A DNA stretch of 20,502 nt from Clostridia bacterium BRH_c25. Its GTDB lineage: Bacteria > Bacillota_A > Clostridia > Lutisporales > Lutisporaceae. The notes below the pieces were generated by a model. That model worked only from the letters and a program-made list of their open reading frames with translations, searched no databases and had not been told where the DNA came from. How positions within the stretch are numbered: position 1 is the stretch's first letter; every line of letters starts with the position of its first letter. Below, piece by piece: positions 1 through 7,203 of this stretch. A program made the position numbers and the translations under genes. The stretch covers positions 1 through 20,502 of the forward strand of contig LOES01000210.1 in the NCBI GenBank assembly GCA_001515955.1, in the 5' to 3' direction.

Positions 1-244
1 TGACGAGAAATTGTTGTTGGAGCTTTCAAAGAAGTTCAGAATAATATACACCATAGAGGATAACATCATCAGCGGTGGTTTTGGAAGCAGTATCCTTGAA
101 TTGTTAAGCCGGGAAGAAGCAGATGTGGATGTAAGGATCATAGGCTATGAGGACAGCTTCATACCCCATGGAGAAAAGGAAGAGCTTTATTCACTGAAAA
201 AGATGGACAGCGAAAGCATATTCAACGTAATCATGAAGGAGTAA
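1..244 (+). CDS. dxs: 1-deoxy-D-xylulose-5-phosphate synthase, C-terminal end (partial)
   Basis: The reading frame is open from base 2 and ends in TAA at 242-244, so only the last 80 or so residues are present; the rest lies before the window. The visible part resembles the C-terminal transketolase domain of DXS: a YTIEDN stretch followed by a GGFGSS glycine-rich turn, then IGYEDSFIPHG near the end. DXS condenses pyruvate with glyceraldehyde 3-phosphate, using thiamine diphosphate, in the first step of the MEP isoprenoid pathway. The following tlyA starts 6 bases after the stop, and dxs-tlyA is a common Firmicutes pairing, which supports the call. The in-frame TTG at 11 is not a start. Confidence 0.9.
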   Translation, partial: DEKLLLELSKKFRIIYTIEDNIISGGFGSSILELLSREEADVDVRIIGYEDSFIPHGEKEELYSLKKMDSESIFNVIMKE

Positions 245-250
245 GGAATA

Positions 251-1063
251 TTGGAAGAAAAGGAAAGACTGGATGTTCTTATTCATAGACTTGGCCTGAC
301 TGCAAGCCGTGAGAAGGCAAGCAGTCAGATAATGTCGGGGATTGTATATGTTAATGGCGTAAAAATTGACAAGCCGGGTACAAAGCTTTCTGTGAATTCA
401 AAAATTGAGATAAGGGGTGATAAGCTTCCTTATGTCAGCAGAGGCGGCCTGAAGCTTGAAAAGGCACTCCGGGAATTCAATCTGAAGCTTCAGGACAAGG
501 TAGCTCTTGATATAGGCGCATCTACCGGAGGTTTTACAGACTGCATGCTGCAGAATGGCGCAAAAAAGGTCTATGCAATAGATGTAGGCTACGGACAGCT
601 GGCATGGAAGCTGCGGACCGACAGACGGGTAGTATGCATGGAACGGACAAATATAAGGTATGTTACTCCTGAAGCAATTGGTGAATATGCGGATTTTGCA
701 TCCATTGATGTTTCCTTTATTTCCTTGACAAAGGTACTGCCGGCAGTAAAGAAGCTCCTGAAGGAGACAAGCGAGGTTGTGTGCCTTATAAAACCGCAGT
801 TTGAAGCAGGCAGGGAAAAGGTGGGGAAAAAGGGCGTAGTAAGGGAAAAGCAAGTGCATATGGAGGTGATTGAGAAAATAGTAGTATTCTGCCGCAATGA
901 AATGGAGTTTTCGATATCGGGACTAAGTTACTCACCTGTAAAGGGGCCTGAAGGCAACATCGAATATCTGCTCTATTTGTCATGGGGCAAAGCTTCAGTG
1001 AATAATGGTCTGGAGCATGATATAGCAAGTATTGTATCAAATGCTCATGAACTTTTAAAATAA
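251..1063 (+). CDS. tlyA: TlyA family rRNA 2'-O-methyltransferase
   Basis: This 270-residue protein has an N-terminal S4 RNA-binding domain (about residues 5-65) and an FtsJ-like SAM methyltransferase domain. The SAM-binding loop is LDIGASTGGFTD. Candidate catalytic K-D-K-E residues are K in RGGLKLEKA, D in SIDVSF, K in LIKPQFEAG and E in KGPEGNIEY. In mycobacteria TlyA methylates 16S and 23S rRNA cytidines and affects capreomycin sensitivity; the older name is hemolysin A. The TTG start at 251 is preceded by AAGGAG at about 236-241. The gene follows dxs by 6 bases, so the two are probably co-transcribed. The exact rRNA targets here are unknown. Confidence 0.9.
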   Translation: MEEKERLDVLIHRLGLTASREKASSQIMSGIVYVNGVKIDKPGTKLSVNSKIEIRGDKLPYVSRGGLKLEKALREFNLKLQDKVALDIGASTGGFTDCMLQNGAKKVYAIDVGYGQLAWKLRTDRRVVCMERTNIRYVTPEAIGEYADFASIDVSFISLTKVLPAVKKLLKETSEVVCLIKPQFEAGREKVGKKGVVREKQVHMEVIEKIVVFCRNEMEFSISGLSYSPVKGPEGNIEYLLYLSWGKASVNNGLEHDIASIVSNAHELLK

Positions 1064-1177
1064 TCCGCTAATATGTTTAGTAAAAATTAGTAGATAATTT
1101 TACATACATAATATAAAATAAAGATATTATTAGAAATAGAGTGATAGATGCAATATGTCCCGGGTAATAGCGGATTA
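1061..1177. repeat. 10-bp perfect inverted repeat flanking an AT-rich spacer
   Basis: TAATCCGCTA (1061-1070, overlapping the tlyA stop codon) is matched exactly by its reverse complement TAGCGGATTA (1168-1177). The 97 bases between them are very AT-rich and hold no gene. It could be a long-loop hairpin or the ends of a small decayed mobile element. No target-site duplication is evident. Confidence 0.35.
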
Positions 1178-1190
1178 CGACAAGCTATAC

Positions 1191-1266
1191 TATATTGAAC
1201 GCACGTCAGTATTTACATTGGGCAATGTGCGAATTCAATAACAATCAAGGAAGCTTTTTGCGAAAT
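1191..1266 (+). repeat. 76-bp interspersed structured repeat, copy 1
   Basis: This sequence recurs in reverse orientation at 4491-4566 with only two mismatches, and in a diverged reverse copy at 7011-7086. It folds back on itself: TATTGAACGCAC (1193-1204) pairs with 1227-1240 (GTGCG, a two-base AA bulge, then TTCAATA), leaving a 22-base loop. The tail reads CAAGGAAGCTTTTTGCGAAAT. It lies in the tlyA-nadK gap. The open frame through it joins nadK, but that frame is probably not translated as part of nadK. Confidence 0.85.
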
Positions 1267-1297
1267 CTGTATGAAAAACAAAGGATATTTCGCAAAA
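1256..1297. repeat. 11-bp perfect inverted repeat at the 3' end of repeat copy 1
   Basis: TTTTGCGAAAT (1256-1266), the end of repeat copy 1, is followed after 20 bases by its exact reverse complement ATTTCGCAAAA (1287-1297). The 14 bases GATATTTCGCAAAA at 1284-1297 are identical to the junction end of copy 2 at 4488-4501. This looks like a second, inverted fragment of the repeat end placed next to copy 1. It could form a hairpin in the nadK leader. Confidence 0.6.
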
Positions 1298-1335
1298 CGT
1301 CTAATAAAATGCTCATTGGATGGTGTTATTTACAG

Positions 1336-2184
1336 ATGAAGCTAGGAGTTATACCAAATTTATATAAAGACAAAGACTTGAATATAACCAGAAGTATTTT
1401 ATACTGGTTCGCAAATAAGGATATAGAGCTGCTTTTGGAGTCTGACATTGCCATGAAGCTGAATTATGGGAATAATGGCTTCAGCAGGGATGAGCTATAC
1501 TCTCACAGTGATGTAATTATCGTACTTGGAGGAGATGGTACGATACTGAACATAGCCAGGCAGTCCTCGCAATTCGATGTACCGTTGTTCGGTATCAATC
1601 TTGGACATCTTGGATTTTTAGCTGAGGCGGAAATAAGTGACATGTATCTGTCACTGGAGAAGATAATTAATGGCGATTATATTACGGAAAAAAGAATGAT
1701 GCTGGAGGCATCTGTCGATGGCAGCGAAGAAGGGCTGAAAGAATTGCTGGCTCTTAATGATATCAGTATTACAAAAGGCATGCTGTCAAGAATGATAACC
1801 TTTTCTGTATTTATAAACGATAGTTTTTTTGAACTGTATTCTGCAGATGGTATTGTAATATCGAGCCCTACAGGGTCTACCGCCTATTCACTATCTGCAG
1901 GTGGCCCAATTGTCAGTCCTGAACTGAATGTCCTTGTAATAACCCCTATATGCCCTCACACTCTTCACAACAGATCAATAGTAGTGTCGGAAAAGGATGA
2001 GGTCAGAATTGAGATTTGCGAGGAGAATTCTGAGGTTATGCTTTCTGTTGATGGACAGGATTCATATAGATTATTACCCGGCAAGGTTGTCAAGGTTAGA
2101 AGCTCAAACTGCGTTACCAACCTGGTCAAGCTAAAGCAGAGAAGCTTCTTTGATGTACTGAGAAGAAAAATTTCTGAACGTTAG
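1336..2184 (+). CDS. nadK: NAD kinase
   Basis: ATP-dependent NAD kinase makes NADP from NAD in the cytosol. From the ATG at 1336 the protein has 282 residues, normal for the family, and begins with a beta strand (KLGVIPN) typical of its N-terminus. The GGDGT signature is at residues 65-69. It is followed by GINLGHLGFLAE, an ALNDI segment at the usual NE/ND position, and SPTGSTAYSLSAGGP. The frame stays open back to a TTG at 1195, but those extra 47 codons come largely from the 76-bp repeat, so I reject that start. A weak ribosome site, GGATGGTG, lies at 1318-1325. The gene sits between tlyA and argR, a conserved place for nadK. Confidence 0.9.
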   Translation: MKLGVIPNLYKDKDLNITRSILYWFANKDIELLLESDIAMKLNYGNNGFSRDELYSHSDVIIVLGGDGTILNIARQSSQFDVPLFGINLGHLGFLAEAEISDMYLSLEKIINGDYITEKRMMLEASVDGSEEGLKELLALNDISITKGMLSRMITFSVFINDSFFELYSADGIVISSPTGSTAYSLSAGGPIVSPELNVLVITPICPHTLHNRSIVVSEKDEVRIEICEENSEVMLSVDGQDSYRLLPGKVVKVRSSNCVTNLVKLKQRSFFDVLRRKISER

Positions 2185-2197
2185 TATTTAAACTCAT

Positions 2198-2228
2198 ATA
2201 TTTACAGCAAATGAAATGCTGTAAATAT
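2198..2228 (+). terminator. 12-bp perfect hairpin after nadK
   Basis: ATATTTACAGCA (2198-2209) pairs perfectly with TGCTGTAAATAT (2217-2228) around a 7-base loop, 14 bases after the nadK stop. No U-run follows, so it may be a weak terminator, an RNA-stability element or a protein-binding site upstream of argR. Confidence 0.45.
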
Positions 2229-2312
2229 AGAGCTTGAACATAAAAATGCAAAGCTTTCTTAGTGAAGCGTAAGTATAGGCTTTAGTGCGAAAATAGAGTG
2301 GGAGGTATACAT

Positions 2313-2762
2313 ATGAAAATATCCAGACATGCAAAGATTTTGGAAATCATTGAAAGGCATCCAACAGAAACCCAGGAGGAGCTGGCAGAGGAGCTTAAGA
2401 AATGTGGCTATAATATTACCCAGGCTACTGTATCCAGAGATATAAAAGAACTGAAGCTGGTAAAGGTGCTTGATGAAAACGGCATATATAAATATGCCAC
2501 TATGAGGGAACAGGACAGCATGTTGAATGAACGCCTTGTGAAGGTATTCGCCGAATCAGTTCTTAGTGTTGACTTTGCAGGGAATATAATAGTTATAAAG
2601 ACTTTCTCAGGTGCTGCAAATGCAGCATGTGAGGCGATAGACGTATTGGATTTCAAAGAAATGGTAGGTACCATAGCGGGAGACGATACGATTTTTGTTT
2701 TGGTAAGAAGCCATGATAATGTTGAAGTGGTAATTGACAAGCTGAAGAAGTTGATGAAATAG
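2313..2762 (+). CDS. argR: Arginine repressor ArgR
   Basis: This 149-residue protein has the standard length of ArgR/AhrC, the arginine-responsive regulator of arginine biosynthesis and catabolism. The N-terminal winged helix (residues about 1-70) contains TQEELAEEL and the recognition segment [13 protein letters not shown]. The C-terminal domain, which forms hexamers and binds arginine, carries the [11 protein letters not shown] motif. The ATG at 2313 follows GGGAGG (2300-2305) at ideal spacing, and is preferred over the in-frame GTG at 2298. argR-recN is a long-conserved Firmicutes pair; recN starts 11 bases after the stop. I see no convincing ARG box just upstream. Confidence 0.93.
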   Translation: MKISRHAKILEIIERHPTETQEELAEELKKCGYNITQATVSRDIKELKLVKVLDENGIYKYATMREQDSMLNERLVKVFAESVLSVDFAGNIIVIKTFSGAANAACEAIDVLDFKEMVGTIAGDDTIFVLVRSHDNVEVVIDKLKKLMK

Positions 2763-2773
2763 GTGATGCAATA

Positions 2774-4456
2774 ATGCTTCAGGAAATAAGTATAAAAAAC
2801 TATGTGATAATCGGACAGCAAGTGATTAGCTTTGAACCCGGACTCAACATAATTACAGGAGAAACGGGATCGGGAAAATCTCTTATTATTGATGCGCTTT
2901 CTGCCATAACCGGAGGGAAATTCAGCAAGGAAGATATAAGGACCGGTGAAGGCAAGGCATCCATAGAGGCTCTTTTTTCCCTTGATGGAATAGAGTATAT
3001 TGAAAGTATTCTGGAAGATTACGGTATAGAGCCGGATGAGGAAAACAGCCTTGTTATCACAAGAGAAGTAAATGTACAAGGGAAATCGGTATGCAGGATG
3101 AATAGACAGATGGTTACCATGTCGGTGCTTAAGAAGATCACACAGTATCTGGTGGATATAGTAGGTCAGAATGAGCATCAATTGCTTTTCAATACTATGA
3201 AGCATGGAGAATTTGTTGATAACTTTGGCGGTGACAGAATAAATACAATTAAGATCGAGCTTAAGCTTTTAACGGACAAGCTCAGCAGCTTGAAGATAAA
3301 GCTGGACAGTATCAGCGGCAATGCCGGGGAAAGAGAAAGAAAGCTGGACCTTCTTAAGTTCCAGGTGAAAGAAATAAGCGATGCAAGGCTGGAGCTTAAT
3401 GAAGACGAGGGATTGAAAAACAGAAGGCACCTACTTATTAATGCTGAAAAGCTCATGAAAGGAATTTCACATGTATACAGCAGTCTATTTAAAGGAGAAA
3501 GCGGCACCAGGGGTGCTTCAGATATTCTGAATGACAGCACAGGCAGCTTGGAAGAATTGGTTGGGATAGATGATAAAATAGAAAGCTTCAAAACAGGTAT
3601 TGAAGATATGGTCTACAAGCTGGAGGACATAAAAGGAGAGCTGAGGGCATACCGTGACAGTATAGAGTTCAATGATAGTGAAATAGACCTTCTGGAGGAA
3701 CGGCTGGATCTGATAAACAAGCTGAAAAGAAAATACGGAAGCAGCATAGATGAAATTCTTGCATATATGGATAAAGCCTCAATGGAAATCGACGAGCTTG
3801 TTAACAGTGAGAAGGTCGCAATGGAAATAGAAAAGGAAATGGAAGAAGTACGGGAGAAATACCTTATGAAAGCGTCGCAGCTTTCCGATATGAGGAAGGA
3901 GCTGGGACGTAAGCTGGAGAAGCCTATTGAGAAAGAGCTTCAGGAGCTTAATATGCTTGGCTCAAGATTTGTAATCAGAATAACAAGGGATGACAGTACA
4001 ATAAGCGGTAATGGCTTTGATAAAATTGAGTTCCTGCTTTCACCAAACCCCGGAGAGCCTGAGAAGCCTCTCGGCAAAATAGCCTCAGGAGGAGAAATGT
4101 CACGGGTAATGCTTGCTATCAAGAATGCATTTTCAGAGATAGAGAGGGCTCCATGTGTTGTGTTTGACGAGGTAGATGCAGGTGTAGGAGGTCAGACAGC
4201 CAATATGGTAGGACAAAAAATAAAAGCGATTTCAAAAAATACGCAGATTCTTTGTATAACACATTTGCCGCAGATTGCCAGTCTCTCTGACAATCATATA
4301 TATGTTGATAAAATAGTGGAGAGTAATAAAACATTTACAAAAATTAAAATTTTAAATACTGCTGAGAGAATTAAAGAAATCGCGCGAATGCTGGGTGGAA
4401 ACGAAAACATCGAAGCATCAATGGCTCACGCTAAGAAATTGATCGGGAAAATGTAA
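2774..4456 (+). CDS. recN: DNA repair protein RecN
   Basis: RecN is an SMC-like ATPase that acts early in double-strand-break repair. The 560-residue length is typical. The Walker A site GETGSGKS is at residues 29-36, the centre (about 150-380) is rich in K, E and L as expected for coiled coil, and the C-terminal head has the ABC signature ASGGEMSRVMLA and a Walker B segment, CVVFDEVDAGVGG. A conserved ITHLPQIAS switch follows. AGGTG just before the ATG overlaps the end of argR, so the two are probably translated from one message. A terminator overlaps the stop codon, ending the dxs-to-recN transcription unit. Confidence 0.95.
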   Translation: MLQEISIKNYVIIGQQVISFEPGLNIITGETGSGKSLIIDALSAITGGKFSKEDIRTGEGKASIEALFSLDGIEYIESILEDYGIEPDEENSLVITREVNVQGKSVCRMNRQMVTMSVLKKITQYLVDIVGQNEHQLLFNTMKHGEFVDNFGGDRINTIKIELKLLTDKLSSLKIKLDSISGNAGERERKLDLLKFQVKEISDARLELNEDEGLKNRRHLLINAEKLMKGISHVYSSLFKGESGTRGASDILNDSTGSLEELVGIDDKIESFKTGIEDMVYKLEDIKGELRAYRDSIEFNDSEIDLLEERLDLINKLKRKYGSSIDEILAYMDKASMEIDELVNSEKVAMEIEKEMEEVREKYLMKASQLSDMRKELGRKLEKPIEKELQELNMLGSRFVIRITRDDSTISGNGFDKIEFLLSPNPGEPEKPLGKIASGGEMSRVMLAIKNAFSEIERAPCVVFDEVDAGVGGQTANMVGQKIKAISKNTQILCITHLPQIASLSDNHIYVDKIVESNKTFTKIKILNTAERIKEIARMLGGNENIEASMAHAKKLIGKM

Positions 4457-4483
4457 CAAAAAATTACTTTTTCCGATTTTTTT
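4442..4483 (+). terminator. Intrinsic terminator of recN
   Basis: An ATCGGGAAAATGTAA arm pairs, with one bulge and one mismatch, with TTACTTTTTCCGAT, followed directly by a T-run (4477-4483). It spans the recN stop codon at 4454-4456. Confidence 0.75.
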
Positions 4484-4490
4484 ATATGAT

Positions 4491-4566
4491 ATTTCGCAAA
4501 AAGCTTCCTTGATTGTTATTGAATTCGCACCATGCCCAATGTAAATACTGACGTGCGTTCAATATA
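4491..4566 (-). repeat. 76-bp interspersed structured repeat, copy 2 (inverted)
   Basis: The reverse complement matches 1191-1266 over all 76 bases, apart from two adjacent differences in the hairpin loop region (ATG in copy 1, TGG here). The stem arms are fully conserved. It lies between the recN terminator and spoIVB. The minus-strand open frame through it encodes the same accidental peptide as copy 1, which is a result of the repeat and not evidence of a gene. Confidence 0.85.
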
Positions 4567-4656
4567 TTAAAAGAATAATAGGACTTTAAAAAGGAGAACT
4601 TAAATAAGAGAGATTTCCGAATTGAAGGTGGACTCTTCTGGGGAAACAGGAGAGTG

Positions 4657-5967
4657 ATGCTATTGCATAGAAAAAACCTCAAAAAAATTTTTTTATACAC
4701 CACTCTTATAATAACAGTACTCTGCCTTACAAATATACTGTTCACCATATATAGTTTTCCTGATGAAATCAATGTTATACAGGGACAAAGCAGAAAGCTG
4801 ACTGACAGTAAGGTTTTGAGCCTTGAGCTTAAAGAAGACTATGAGAAATGTATAAATCTTAATAAAAACACTGTAATGTCTTCACTGCTGCTGTCAGGAG
4901 GAAATGACAAGGGAATGGCAAAAGCGAGTCTTATGCTTCTGGGTATTCTTCCAATAAAAGAGATAACTCTTAATATAATTCCCGATATAAAGGTTGTTCC
5001 ATCAGGAGAAGCTATTGGTGTCAAGATTGAGTCAAAGGGAGTATTGGTTGTCGGACTATCCAGTATAACTGATGTAAAGGGTAGAAAATGCAGCCCTGCT
5101 GCCGATGCAGGCTTTGAAGTGGGGGATAAAATAATTGATATTGACGGAAGACAGGTGGAAAAGGAGAAGGATATTGTTGATTACTTGAACAATAGGCAGA
5201 ATAGAGATGAGAAGATCAAGGTAATAGTAGACAGAGAAGGAAACAAGCATGATTACAGCGTTAAACCCGTAAAATGCGAAGAGGATAATATGTACAGAAT
5301 AGGCTTATGGGTGAGGGACAATATAGCAGGTGTAGGGACAATGACTTTCTATGACCCTGAAAGCAGGGTGTTTGGTGCCCTGGGCCATGGAATAACTGAT
5401 ATCGACTCAGGTGTACTGGTGGATATAAATAGCGGAAGTATAATGAAATCAAAGATTGCATCAATTCAAAAAGCGAGGAAAACAGTACCGGGAGAACTTG
5501 TTGGTATATTTTACGATAACGATGATGCATATGGAGTTATAGAAAAGAATACAAGCTTCGGAATTTATGGGAAGCTAAATAAAAAGCTGAATCCAAGCAG
5601 AATCAAACCGGTTTCCATTGGCCTGAACAGTCAGATTAAGGAAGGGCCTGCAAAGATATTGACAACAATAGAAGGAAACAAAGTAGAGGAGTTTGATATT
5701 GAAGTACAAAAAGCCATGAGGCAGAGCAGCTCAGAATCCAAGAGCATGGTAATAAAAATAACAGATAAAAAGCTTATTGAAAAGACCGGCGGGATTGTTC
5801 AGGGCATGTCAGGAAGTCCTATTATTCAGGATGGGAGACTAATCGGATCTATAACTCACGTACTCGTAAACGACCCGACAAGAGGCTTCGGTATTTCTAT
5901 AGAATGGATGCTCAAAGAGGCGGATATCGATTTTGGAAGTCGTCTGAAAAGAGCCTCCGGTGAATAG
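4657..5967 (+). CDS. spoIVB: SpoIVB serine peptidase (sigma-K checkpoint)
   Basis: SpoIVB is made in the forespore and secreted into the intermembrane space, where it signals activation of pro-sigma-K processing. One N-terminal membrane segment (about residues 10-30) is followed by a PDZ domain (about 115-180, with AGFEVGDKIIDIDG) and an S55 peptidase domain. The catalytic triad can be placed by motif: His244 in GHGITD, Asp370 in KITD, Ser385 in GMSGSP. These match the B. subtilis H236/D363/S378 arrangement. The start is uncertain: AGGAGAG (4648-4654) is very close to the ATG at 4657, so the TTG at 4663 may be used. I found no convincing sigma-F/G promoter. spoIVB followed by spo0A is the conserved order. 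Confidence 0.95.
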   Translation: MLLHRKNLKKIFLYTTLIITVLCLTNILFTIYSFPDEINVIQGQSRKLTDSKVLSLELKEDYEKCINLNKNTVMSSLLLSGGNDKGMAKASLMLLGILPIKEITLNIIPDIKVVPSGEAIGVKIESKGVLVVGLSSITDVKGRKCSPAADAGFEVGDKIIDIDGRQVEKEKDIVDYLNNRQNRDEKIKVIVDREGNKHDYSVKPVKCEEDNMYRIGLWVRDNIAGVGTMTFYDPESRVFGALGHGITDIDSGVLVDINSGSIMKSKIASIQKARKTVPGELVGIFYDNDDAYGVIEKNTSFGIYGKLNKKLNPSRIKPVSIGLNSQIKEGPAKILTTIEGNKVEEFDIEVQKAMRQSSSESKSMVIKITDKKLIEKTGGIVQGMSGSPIIQDGRLIGSITHVLVNDPTRGFGISIEWMLKEADIDFGSRLKRASGE

Positions 5968-5977
5968 TGATATAGTA

Positions 5978-6007
5978 CAAAAGGCTGTGCATGCACGGCC
6001 TTTTTTG
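5978..6007 (+). terminator. Intrinsic terminator of spoIVB
   Basis: AAAAGGCTGTGC pairs with GCACGGCCTTTT, including one G-U pair, and runs into six Ts. It starts 11 bases after the spoIVB stop. Confidence 0.85.
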
Positions 6008-6077
6008 TTGAATTATGTAAAATGTTGCTGTATAAATTTGTTCGAAAATGTTTAACGATTATACTTTCGATAATAGC

Positions 6078-6104
6078 AGGAAATGAAACTACTTTGTCGA
6101 ATAT
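6078..6104 (+). promoter_or_regulatory. Sigma-H promoter of spo0A
   Basis: AGGAAAT (6078-6084) matches the sigma-H -35 consensus. Eleven bases later GTCGAATAT (6096-6104) matches the -10 pattern RnnGAATww. Start of transcription would be near 6110 and the spo0A ATG is at 6142. In B. subtilis the inducible spo0A promoter is also sigma-H dependent. Matched by eye. Confidence 0.7.
6095..6101 (+). promoter_or_regulatory. Spo0A binding site (0A box)
   Basis: TGTCGAA is an exact 0A-box core and overlaps the sigma-H -10 element. A 6-of-7 match to the reverse box (TTCGATA, consensus TTCGACA) lies at 6066-6072, just upstream of the -35. Placement suggests autoregulation; a box over the -10 would more likely repress. 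Confidence 0.55.
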
Positions 6105-6141
6105 CAAGCTTAGAGAATAACAATTTATGGGAGGAATACCA

Positions 6142-6948
6142 ATGAACTTACAAAAGATTAAAATTCTGATAGCAGATGACAACAAAGATTTCTGTATTAT
6201 TCTTAATGAATACCTCAATACACAACCGGATTTTGATGTAGTGGGAGTAGCAAAAGACGGTCTTGAGGTTGTGGATATGATAGAAAGCAAATTCCCGGAT
6301 GTTGTAATATTAGATATTATAATGCCTCATCTCGATGGACTTGGAGTCCTTGAAAGATTGAATTCGATGCAGCTGGAGAAAATGCCCAAGGTCATAGTGC
6401 TTTCAGCTGTTGGCCAGGATAAGATAACACAAAAAGCTCTTACCCTTGGTGCGGAATACTATGTGGTAAAGCCATTTGACATGGAGGTTTTTGCAAAAAG
6501 AATAAGAGAATGCTTTGGAATGATTAGTAATGAAACTGACAGAAAGAGTTACATTCAGCATCAGAATATCACTGCTCCGGCAGCAACTTCACCAAGAGAA
6601 CTGGAATCGGCCATAACCAATATAATACATGAAATCGGTGTGCCTGCTCATATTAAGGGATATGTATATTTAAGAGAAGCCATTACAATGGTTGTTAACA
6701 ATATGGAGCTTTTAAGTGCAATCACAAAGGAATTATACCCTTCGATTTCAAGAAAGTTCAATACTACACCAAGCAGGGTGGAAAGGGCAATAAGGCATGC
6801 TATTGAGGTAGCCTGGGGAAGAGGAAGAGTTGATGTAATAAATAATCTGTTCGGCTATACGATACATAATGTGAAAGGCAAACCGACAAACAGTGAATTC
6901 ATAGCAATGATTGCTGATAAATTAAGGATAGAAATGAAAATAAGCTAA
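6142..6948 (+). CDS. spo0A: Sporulation master regulator Spo0A
   Basis: This 268-residue response regulator controls entry into sporulation. The receiver domain (residues about 5-125) has the acidic pair D12-D13, phospho-acceptor D58 (in VILDIIMP) and the conserved lysine in VVKPFD. The C-terminal Spo0A DNA-binding domain (about 150-268) includes the family-specific [18 protein letters not shown] segment and ends with [10 protein letters not shown]. The ATG at 6142 follows GGGAGG (6129-6134) at 7 bases and is preferred to the ATG at 6127, which overlaps that site. Transcription is probably by sigma-H from 6078-6104. A terminator follows at 7100. Confidence 0.97.
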   Translation: MNLQKIKILIADDNKDFCIILNEYLNTQPDFDVVGVAKDGLEVVDMIESKFPDVVILDIIMPHLDGLGVLERLNSMQLEKMPKVIVLSAVGQDKITQKALTLGAEYYVVKPFDMEVFAKRIRECFGMISNETDRKSYIQHQNITAPAATSPRELESAITNIIHEIGVPAHIKGYVYLREAITMVVNNMELLSAITKELYPSISRKFNTTPSRVERAIRHAIEVAWGRGRVDVINNLFGYTIHNVKGKPTNSEFIAMIADKLRIEMKIS

Positions 6949-7010
6949 CAGCTTTATGTGAATTAGTTAATGTAAGATTTAAAGCAGCAGATACAAACGT
7001 AATAGTACTA

Positions 7011-7086
7011 AATATTTCACAAGAAGTTCCTTAGTTGTTTTTGGATTCGCACTTTACCCAATGTGAATATTTTTGTGTATTTAATT
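7011..7086 (-). repeat. 76-bp interspersed repeat, copy 3 (diverged, inverted)
   Basis: The reverse complement aligns along its length with copies 1 and 2: CACATTGGG, GTGCGAAT and AAGGAAC...GTGAAAT are kept, but many positions have changed and the outer stem is weakened. It lies between spo0A and its terminator, so it would be transcribed in the spo0A 3' region. Confidence 0.7.
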
Positions 7087-7099
7087 ATAACAAGTAATT

Positions 7100-7154
7100 A
7101 AAAAACACCTGCTCGCTTGTCAGATTCAAACTAACTGCGATCTGGTGTTTTTTT
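7100..7154 (+). terminator. Intrinsic terminator after spo0A
   Basis: AAAAAACACC (7100-7109) pairs with GGTGTTTTTT (7144-7153), followed by a T. The loop is long, about 34 bases, and may contain a small inner stem (AGAT with ATCT). Confidence 0.65.
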
Positions 7155-7203
7155 GTTGAAATTTATATAGCAGATGATTATTATACGATGGGGGATATGA
7201 AGT

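Noticed and set aside
1195..1335. N-terminal 47-codon extension of nadK from a TTG start
   Set aside because: Most of it is the 76-bp repeat, it has no ribosome site, and the protein from the ATG at 1336 already has family length and a normal N-terminus.
2249..2290. Imperfect AAAGC / GCTTT dyad upstream of argR as an operator
   Set aside because: The arms are only five bases with a long loop and do not fit the ARG box pattern.
4604..4657. Possible 17-codon leader peptide coupled to spoIVB (TGATG overlap)
   Set aside because: AAGGAG is at the right distance but the codon there is ATA, which is very rarely a start; the in-frame TTG has no ribosome site.
4482..4772. Minus-strand open frame of 96 codons between recN and spoIVB
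   Set aside because: It covers repeat copy 2 and then runs antisense into spoIVB; its similarity to the nadK extension is explained by the repeat.
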